NCBI GenBank assembly: GCA_034432935.1
Contig: DAOUBD010000041.1
Span: forward strand, 1 to 36,906
DNA length: 36,906 bases
Origin: DAOUAG01 sp034432935
GTDB lineage: Bacteria > Chloroflexota > Dehalococcoidia > SM23-28-2 > RBG-16-64-32
Direction of reading: 5' to 3'
In this document: positions 31,601 through 36,906 of the stretch, in pieces
Numbering within the stretch: position 1 is the stretch's first letter
Layout: the number at the start of each line of letters is the position of its first letter
Translations under genes and position numbers: made by a program
The notes under the pieces: model-generated
Seen by the model: the letters and a program-made list of their open reading frames with translations, nothing else
What the model was told of the DNA's origin: nothing
The model's database searches: none

Positions 31601-33783
31601 CGACCTTTCATCGTAACGTGCCGCCGTCGCCTACCAACTACGTCCAGAGGGCAGGCCGAGCTGGCAGGGGTGGGCGCCCAGCCTTGGTCGTGACCTTTTG
31701 TGCAGTGGGCAGTGGCCACGACCAATTCTTCTTCCGCCACCCAGAGCAGATGGTAAGCGGCGTGCTTGAGCCACCCCGGTTAGACCTATCCGGGGAAGAC
31801 CTGGTTCGCGATCACGTTCACGCCGTCTGGCTGGGCAGGGTTGGGCTGCCGCTTAAGGCAGTGTCAGCCGACGCCTTTCTGGAGCTTGATGAGCCCGGCT
31901 ATCCACTTCGCAGCGATGTCAGAGCGGCGATCCATCTGTCCGATGACGATGTTGGTGAGGTACTCGCCGAGTGTGAACAGGTGCTGAACACTTGCCCCGA
32001 CCTTCGGACCGTGCACTGGTACTCACGGGAATGGCTGGAGGAGGTGGTCCGGAAGGCCCCCGACGAATTCGACCATGCTTGGCACCGCTGGCGAGAGCTG
32101 TACAGCGCGGCTCAGCGCCAATGGGAAGAAGCAAACCAAGCCCTGAAACACCCCAGGGGGGACAAGAGGTCCCTGCAACGCTATGAGCATCTCCAGCGCG
32201 AGGCTCAGCGACAGAAAGAGATCCTGCTGGGCCGCGGAATCAACCGGGAGGAAGCGGACTTCTATCCCTACCGTTACCTGGCCACCGAGGGATTTCTTCC
32301 GGGCTACAACTTCCCTCGGCTCCCTCTCCGCGCGTTCGTGCCAATTGGCGAGGGGGAGTTCATCTCAAGGCCACGCTTCTTGGCCATCACCGAGTTCGGT
32401 CCTCGAAACATCGTCTATCACGAAGGGCAGAAGTTCCGCATCATTCGGGCGATACTGGGCCCCGAAGCGATCGAGGATCGACTGTCTGCGGCCAAGGTCT
32501 GCCGCCAGTGCGGCTACCTATCCGCAGCGTACGAACTGAGCAATGACCTATGCAACCGCTGCGGGGCGTCTCTAGCCGATGGCGAAGGGGCTCATCGCTT
32601 CGGCAACCTCTTCCGTATGACTGACATGGCCGCCATGCGCACCGAGCGCATCTATTGCGATGAGGAGGAGCGCCTCAGGTACGGCTACCGCATCACCATT
32701 CACTACCGCTTTGCGCCGGCGGGAGGAGGGCATCGGGTCCAAGAAGCTGAGGCTAGAACGAATGAGGGCCAGGGCGTGCTGCGCCTGACCTACGGCCCGA
32801 CGGCATCCTTGTGGTGGATTAACCACGGATGGCGGCGCGCAAGGCAAGCAGGCTTCACGCTGAACACGCGCGACGGTTACTGGACTAAGCGGCCTGACGA
32901 CCTCACGGACCTTGACCCCCAAGGCGAGGACGAAAGCGATCGGCTTGTGGGCATCCTGCCCTACGTCGAAGACATCAAGAATATCCTTTTGCTTCGGCCG
33001 TCCAAAGACCTCTCCGAAGATGAACTGGCGACGCTCCAGTACGCCCTACAGAAGGGCATGGCCGCCTTCTTCAAGGTAGAGGACGACGAGATTGGCACCG
33101 AGCGGGTCGGCGACGGCCCGTGGCGCTCTATTCTCTACTGGGAGGCTGCCGAGGGTGGCCTTGGCGTTTTCCGCTTCTTGGTTGAGGAGCCCCAGCTCTT
33201 GCCGGCAGTCGCGCGGGCAGCTCTGGAGGTGTGCCATTTCGATTCCGATACAGGCGCGGACCGTGCCTCGGCTGGACTAGGTCACGAGTGTGCACGTGCG
33301 TGTTATGACTGTCTGCTAAGTTATACCAATCAGCCCGATCACCTAAAGCTGGATCGTCACTCGGTTCGGGAGCTGCTGTTAGAACTCAGCCGAGGCTCGG
33401 TGGAGGTTGTCAGGGAGCTGCGCGACCGCTCCGCCCATTATCAGTGGCTCCAGCCTCAGGTGGACGAGCGCTCGTCGCTGGAGCGAGAGGTGTTAGACAC
33501 GCTGTACAGCAGAGGTTATCGCCTCCCCGATCACGCCCAGTGGCGGCCCACACCGCAGGTCGCTTGCACGCCGGACTTCTTCTTTGCCCCTAACGTTTGC
33601 CTCTTCTGCGATGGCCCGGCCCACGACGACGAGGGCCAGCGAGAAACAGACGCCGGGCTGCGGGCGAGGCTTGAGGAACTGGGATATCTCGTTCTCGTCG
33701 TGCGATACGACCAGCCAGTTGAGGAGCAATTGCAGGAATTGGCCTCTCGCTATCCAAGCGTCCTGCGGGAGGGACAGGCGTGA
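28669..33783 (+). CDS. Giant DEAD/DEAH helicase with DUF1998-like region and fused C-terminal nuclease-like domain
   Basis: 1704 residues. Helicase domain 1: YRHQEEAI (Q-like), Walker A SSGTGSGKS (about 100-108), IVYPMNALANSQ, DELH (222-225), GTSAT (about 255). An insertion follows with cysteine pairs Cys448/Cys451 and Cys557/Cys560. Helicase domain 2: AFTDNRQDAA (about 613), TMELGIDIADL (about 966) and QRAGRAGRGGR (about 993). Then a zinc cluster Cys1278/1281/1295/1298 and the MrfA/DUF1998-like HECARACYDCLLSY (about 1539-1552). The end (about 1610-1700) reads TPDFFF (Asp1636), CLFCDGPAHD (Asp1648) and YLVLVVRYD, like PD-(D/E)xK or Vsr-type nucleases. Related to DISARM DrmA/DrmB and Druantia DruE helicases. 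The stop overlaps the next start. Confidence 0.85.
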   Translation: MDVFDLRDQVIREYRGYVEGFLNIADPRVKDFVLDHLQRETLWPEPLVQLNPAYEKGRHVQDLADEGYLHPLCARVFPFRLYRHQEEAILRGIQGRHFIVSSGTGSGKSLTYWVPIIDFILKNNPETEGVRAIIVYPMNALANSQLDSIRRDLARDPEAQRLIRVRRFTGQETFEEKEQIREHPPHILLTNYVMLEYLLTRPEDRRFLQRTLTSQVTFLVVDELHTYRGRQGADVALLLRRVRARCGNPGLTCIGTSATIATGGTRAERRARISEVANRLFGVTVDPQDVIEEHLRRLTDGAPVDAEKLRESVATPLAQDDVTALRGHPLLRWVESVFGVETEEGGVLRRRIPITLTEGASRLSEETGLPWELCRERLKDAFRVGSQVIPPDSAEELPLFAFKLHQFISQSGSVHATLEPPDNRRLTLAGQVYGERDGSALFYPLLFCRVCGQDFYQVLWDRQASRLLPVHPFAPLDEEGEERTGGYFLLDDRQEVWSGELEDLPDNWFRRTARGLKIEHRYQPFVPERLMVRSDGCVTVDSGAVGGWFLKRPLPFCPNCGEVYTLRDKDDWRKLSRISSEGRSSATTVLSIAVVDGMRRDEATPTSARKLLAFTDNRQDAALQAGHLNDFVTTVRVRAALLRATQESGGLSQDALPDRIFNAIELPQEEYARVPAEHGPLRQRNEDALRRLLEFRVYEDLRRGWRITLPNLEQCGLLRIDYEGLTGVCADDRFWARHPLLAGLTPEQREGIVRPLLDYMRENLAVRVHCLQPEAQSRLRRQAVEVLKDPWSVDESEDLRQASVFVEPGLRADRAEHEMSLSERSRAGLFLRRPDLWGTREKLTRDEYLEVMRALLETLQDGGFLIRVMSPGGQPGFQVRSDCLRWMPGDGRVPEPSPLRSRRLPGREAVERVSNVYFQELYRRAAALLRELEAREHTAQVPYERRQEREQRFRDGVLPLLYCSPTMELGIDIADLLATFHRNVPPSPTNYVQRAGRAGRGGRPALVVTFCAVGSGHDQFFFRHPEQMVSGVLEPPRLDLSGEDLVRDHVHAVWLGRVGLPLKAVSADAFLELDEPGYPLRSDVRAAIHLSDDDVGEVLAECEQVLNTCPDLRTVHWYSREWLEEVVRKAPDEFDHAWHRWRELYSAAQRQWEEANQALKHPRGDKRSLQRYEHLQREAQRQKEILLGRGINREEADFYPYRYLATEGFLPGYNFPRLPLRAFVPIGEGEFISRPRFLAITEFGPRNIVYHEGQKFRIIRAILGPEAIEDRLSAAKVCRQCGYLSAAYELSNDLCNRCGASLADGEGAHRFGNLFRMTDMAAMRTERIYCDEEERLRYGYRITIHYRFAPAGGGHRVQEAEARTNEGQGVLRLTYGPTASLWWINHGWRRARQAGFTLNTRDGYWTKRPDDLTDLDPQGEDESDRLVGILPYVEDIKNILLLRPSKDLSEDELATLQYALQKGMAAFFKVEDDEIGTERVGDGPWRSILYWEAAEGGLGVFRFLVEEPQLLPAVARAALEVCHFDSDTGADRASAGLGHECARACYDCLLSYTNQPDHLKLDRHSVRELLLELSRGSVEVVRELRDRSAHYQWLQPQVDERSSLEREVLDTLYSRGYRLPDHAQWRPTPQVACTPDFFFAPNVCLFCDGPAHDDEGQRETDAGLRARLEELGYLVLVVRYDQPVEEQLQELASRYPSVLREGQA

Positions 33784-36683
33784 TGGCTACCGTCCGCACG
33801 ATCTCACCCGGCTCTATAGTTCGCTTTCGCGAGCGGGACTGGATCGTGATGCCGGGGGGCGATTCTGAAGTGCTGCTCCTGAGGCCGATCGGCAGCACCG
33901 AGTCAGACAGTATCGGGGTGTATCTGCCGCTGGTTGAGACAGGGCTCGAAGCCATAGAGGAGGGCCAGTTCCCTCTGCCTGACCCTGAGCAGGCGTCTGA
34001 TCATGTGGGCGGCCGGTTGCTGCACGAGGCCACGCGCCTCCTACTCCGCGACGGCGCTGCGCCCCTGCGGTCGCTCGGGCGCCTGTCAGTGCGACCGCGT
34101 GCCTACCAATTTGTGCCTCTCATCATGGCCCTGCGGCTCAGCCCGGTGCGTCTGCTCATCGCCGACGACGTGGGCGTGGGTAAGACCATTGAGGCGCTCG
34201 CTATCGCCAGGGAGCTGCTGGACAGGGGCGAGATCCGGCGCATCGCCGTCCTGTGTCCGCCGTATCTCTGCGACCAGTGGCAGCGGGAGATGCGCGAGAA
34301 GTTCCACCTGGACGCTGCGGTCATCCGTCCGGGAACGCTGGGGCGATTAGAGCGCGAGGTCCCCGCGAACCTCAGCGTGTTCGCCTATTACCCTTATTTC
34401 GTTGCCAGCATTGACTTTGTGAAATCCGAGCGGTATCGGCCGTCCTTTCTCCAACATTGCCCTGAGCTGGTGATCGTGGACGAGGCTCATGGGGCAGCTC
34501 AGCCGCCGGGACAGCATCGGGAACAACAGCTACGTCACGAACTCCTCAAGGCGGTGGCCGGCAACCCTGAGCGGCACCTGCTCCTTCTCACCGCGACCCC
34601 ACACAGTGGCGTGGAGGTGTCCTTCAAGTCGCTACTTGGGCTTCTCCGGGCCGAGTTCCGCGATTTGGACATAGAGCAGCTTTCCGCCAGCCAAACCGAC
34701 GAGCTGGCACGCCATTTTGTGCAACGGCGAAGGACCGACGTGGAACGATGGATCGAGGAGACCAGCTTCCCCCGGCGCGAGTCAAGGGAGGAGACATACT
34801 CCCTGTCGCCGCAGTACCTTCAATTATTTCAAGATGTATACACCTTCGCCCGAGACTTGGTACGTAAGGGAGACGAGCTTGGCGGCCGTCGCCGGCGGCT
34901 CTGCTACTGGTCAGCCCTCTCTCTTCTGCGCTCGGTCATGTCTAGCCCCGCCGCGGCGGAGGCGGCGTTCCTGTCCCGCCTTGGGGAGGAAACGAGAGTT
35001 GAGTCGGGCGAGGCGAGCCTCGACGTCCTAGAAGAGGCGGTCTTTGATTACACGGAGCGCGAAGCTGTGGAGGACAGCGTGCCCACAGCGGTCCTCGAGG
35101 AGGCGGGAGCGGAGGTCAAGGAGCTGTTTAGCGCGGCAGCGCGCACTCGACTCCGCGAATTTGCTCGGCGTGCAGCCGGACTGAACGAAGACGCCGTCGC
35201 TGGCAGCCCGTGTGACAACAAGGTCGACAAGCTCGTCGGCATCGTTGAGGGCCTCCTTAGCGAACACTTTAGCCCGATTGTCTGGTGCCGATTTATCCCC
35301 ACAGCCGACTATGTCGCGGACGTACTAAGGGCGCGCCTGTCGCCTCGCTTCCCTAACCTGCAGGTCGATGCCGTCACGGGGACGCTACCGGAGGAGACAC
35401 GCAGGGAACGGGTCAAGGCATTGGGAGAAAGCCCACGGCGCGTCCTCGTCGCGACGGACTGCCTCAGCGAGGGGATCAACCTCCAGGACCACTTTACGGC
35501 CGTGGTCCACTACGACCTGCCCTGGAACCCAAACAGACTAGAACAGCGCGAGGGTCGCGTCGACCGCTTCGGTCAGGCCGCGCCTGTGGTCAAGGCAGTT
35601 CTCCTCTACGGAAGCGACAACCCTGTGGACGGCGCCGTCCTTGAGGTCCTCATCCGGAAGGCGCGCCAGATCCGCGCCCAGCTGGGGGTGTCGGTGCCCG
35701 TGCCGGAGGAGAGCACCACAGTCGTCGAGGCTGTGCTGGCATCGCTGTTCCAACGGTGGCGTGAGCCCATTCAGCAGCTTCGCTTTGATGCCCCGGAGTT
35801 CCTGCCGGAGCAGGCCCAGGACTTCCTACGGCAGTGGGACCGGGCTGTCCAGAGAGAGCGAACCAGCCGTGCTAAGTTTGCACAGCGTGCCATCCGTCCC
35901 GATGAGGTGCAGCGTGAGCTGACGGAGACCGATGCCGTCCTCGGCGACCCAGCGGCCGTCCAGCGCTTCGTGCGACGCGCCCTGGCCCGCCTCGGCGCCC
36001 CCGCCGATGAGCGCGGGGACCTGTGGACGATCCCTTACGACCGACTCCCTGCCCCAGTTCGGGAGCAGGTGGGCGACCGTCCCACAACCTGGAAGGTAAC
36101 GTTCCGCTCGCCGCCGCCACGGGAGCTAGAGGGGGTCGAAGTCGTTGGCCGCAACGATCCGCTGGTGGTGGCCCTGGCGGAGTACCTCGTCGGCCGAGGC
36201 CTCGATCCCGATGACGGCTCGCCTCCCGCGGCCCGCTGCGGCGCCATCTTCACTGACGCCGTCGATAGGCTCACCGCCCTTTACCTTCTACGCCTCCGCT
36301 ATCTGCTCGGCGAAGAGGGGCGGCCTGATCCCCTGCTGGCGGAGGAGGCCGTCGTGTGGGGGTTTGAAGGCACGCCGGATGGCGATGGCATGAATCCGCT
36401 TCTGCCGGAGGGCGCTCTCGATCTCCTGGAGAGAGCCGAGCCGTCGGCCAACATCAGCCCCGATGAGCGCCGCCAGCGGGTGGCCAGGGCCATCGACTGG
36501 TGGCAGCTACCTGAGGTCGCCGCTGCCGTCCAGCAGCTCGCGGAGGCCCGGGCCACTAGGGTGGCGCAAGCCCATCGCCGCATCCGCCGTCTAGCCAAGC
36601 AGCCTCAGGTGACCGTCGAGCCCTGCCTGCCGCCGGACCTCGTTGGCGTCTACGTACTGATTCCGAGACCTGGGAGGGCCTAA
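33783..36683 (+). CDS. SNF2-type helicase, DISARM DrmD-like
   Basis: About 966 residues. After an N-terminal beta-rich region (about 1-90) comes a superfamily 2 ATPase: ADDVGVGKTIEA (about 126-137), LCPPYLCDQWQREM, DEAH (about 233-236), LTATPHSG (about 269-276), FVQRRRTDVE. The second half has DAVTGTLPEETRRERV, VATDCLSEGINLQ, DLPWNPNRLEQREGRVDRFGQ (about 575-598). The C-terminal 300 residues have no motif I recognise. This layout is that of RapA/HepA-like and DISARM DrmD helicases. The start ATG (33783) overlaps the upstream stop (TGATG); a GTG at 33780 is possible. Probably translocates on DNA as part of the defence complex. Confidence 0.85.
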   Translation: MATVRTISPGSIVRFRERDWIVMPGGDSEVLLLRPIGSTESDSIGVYLPLVETGLEAIEEGQFPLPDPEQASDHVGGRLLHEATRLLLRDGAAPLRSLGRLSVRPRAYQFVPLIMALRLSPVRLLIADDVGVGKTIEALAIARELLDRGEIRRIAVLCPPYLCDQWQREMREKFHLDAAVIRPGTLGRLEREVPANLSVFAYYPYFVASIDFVKSERYRPSFLQHCPELVIVDEAHGAAQPPGQHREQQLRHELLKAVAGNPERHLLLLTATPHSGVEVSFKSLLGLLRAEFRDLDIEQLSASQTDELARHFVQRRRTDVERWIEETSFPRRESREETYSLSPQYLQLFQDVYTFARDLVRKGDELGGRRRRLCYWSALSLLRSVMSSPAAAEAAFLSRLGEETRVESGEASLDVLEEAVFDYTEREAVEDSVPTAVLEEAGAEVKELFSAAARTRLREFARRAAGLNEDAVAGSPCDNKVDKLVGIVEGLLSEHFSPIVWCRFIPTADYVADVLRARLSPRFPNLQVDAVTGTLPEETRRERVKALGESPRRVLVATDCLSEGINLQDHFTAVVHYDLPWNPNRLEQREGRVDRFGQAAPVVKAVLLYGSDNPVDGAVLEVLIRKARQIRAQLGVSVPVPEESTTVVEAVLASLFQRWREPIQQLRFDAPEFLPEQAQDFLRQWDRAVQRERTSRAKFAQRAIRPDEVQRELTETDAVLGDPAAVQRFVRRALARLGAPADERGDLWTIPYDRLPAPVREQVGDRPTTWKVTFRSPPPRELEGVEVVGRNDPLVVALAEYLVGRGLDPDDGSPPAARCGAIFTDAVDRLTALYLLRLRYLLGEEGRPDPLLAEEAVVWGFEGTPDGDGMNPLLPEGALDLLERAEPSANISPDERRQRVARAIDWWQLPEVAAAVQQLAEARATRVAQAHRRIRRLAKQPQVTVEPCLPPDLVGVYVLIPRPGRA

Positions 36684-36686
36684 GGC

Positions 36687-36906
36687 ATGGCCTTCGGTTC
36701 TGTCCGCACGGAGGGCCTGTTCCCTCTCGACCTGCTGGAACAGATATACGAGGCTGAGGTAGAGGGTCAGCGGCCCGAGGCCTTCGGCCTGGCCCGCGAG
36801 CGGCGCATCGTGGACGAGGCGGCCATGGTCTGGAGCGCCGCCCGCTACTCGTGGGACGACTTCAAACGGAAGCGTGACGCGCTGCCTCCTGAAGACCGGG
36901 GCACCC
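36687..36906 (+). CDS. N-terminus of a probable DNA adenine methyltransferase, cut by window edge
   Basis: The 73 visible residues begin MAFGSVRTEGLFPLDLLEQI and continue with RIVDEAAMVWSAARYSWDDFKRKRDALPPEDRGT. The pattern (G-x-L-x-P-x-D-L-L, then a W-rich helix and a short acidic turn) resembles the N-termini of large Eco57I-like methyltransferases found beside SNF2 helicases in DISARM-type clusters. No catalytic motif lies within the window, so this rests on likeness and context. It starts 3 bp after the helicase stop, so it belongs to the same operon. Confidence 0.5.
   Translation, partial: MAFGSVRTEGLFPLDLLEQIYEAEVEGQRPEAFGLARERRIVDEAAMVWSAARYSWDDFKRKRDALPPEDRGT

Larger units (their letters stand above)
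27711..36906. mobile_element. Left part of a putative genomic island inserted in selC
   Basis: The region begins where tRNA-Sec is interrupted and contains only accessory genes: a Cro/C1-type regulator and a DISARM-like helicase cluster. It also has a gene-poor left end with tandem repeats. No integrase or transposase is visible; it would be expected beyond the right edge. The limits are inferred. Confidence 0.5.

Noticed and set aside
1..36906. CRISPR array, transposase or integrase genes
   Set aside because: No regularly spaced long repeats and no DDE, HUH or tyrosine recombinase motifs were seen on either strand.

Overview
The window is GC-rich, densely coded bacterial DNA. I infer a member of the Chloroflexota (Dehalococcoidia-like) from the gene set: a Tat-type twin-arginine lipoprotein signal on a dipeptide-type binding protein, a Gram-positive-type LexA box, a membrane-anchored creatininase, orphan cupredoxin lipoproteins, a family III CoA-transferase and a c-di-AMP riboswitch. 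No 16S rRNA or other marker is present, so this is a judgement from protein style only.

Positions 1-27500 look like ordinary chromosome made of short operons: partial thiD; two divergent cupredoxin lipoproteins; yjbQ-sirtuin-CoA transferase; an ECF sigma factor; a winged-helix regulator; a degenerate ArsA-type ATPase; a CAP-domain secreted protein; a peroxiredoxin-like gene; an S49 peptidase; a creatininase; an SCP2-like protein; a ferritin-like protein that lacks its metal ligands; a rhomboid protease; a cobalamin uptake operon (btuF-btuC-btuD-ATR) behind a cobalamin riboswitch; an SDR; a dppB-dppC-SBP transporter; a c-di-AMP (ydaO/yuaA) riboswitch ahead of a small zinc-ribbon gene; an FAH hydrolase with a PIG-L deacetylase; lexA with its operator; a DppD-type ATPase; and holA.

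Two independent traces of selenocysteine occur. The peroxiredoxin-like gene at 7566-8039 has an in-frame TGA exactly where the catalytic Cys belongs (UxxC), followed by a stem-loop that fits the bacterial SECIS description. At 27646-27710 (minus strand) lies an excellent 3' half of tRNA-Sec: anticodon loop with UCA, long variable arm, 5-bp T stem, 8-nt acceptor strand and encoded CCA. Its D arm and 5' half are missing.

The break in tRNA-Sec falls at the anticodon loop, and everything to its right is accessory in character: a gene-poor stretch with short tandem repeats, a Cro/C1-type regulator, and a translationally coupled cluster. The cluster encodes a 1704-residue DEAD/DEAH helicase with zinc-binding pairs, a DUF1998-like region and a fused C-terminal nuclease-like domain; a 967-residue SNF2-type helicase; and the start of a probable DNA methyltransferase. 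I read this as the left end of a genomic island inserted in selC that carries a DISARM-related anti-phage system in a non-standard arrangement. The window ends inside it.
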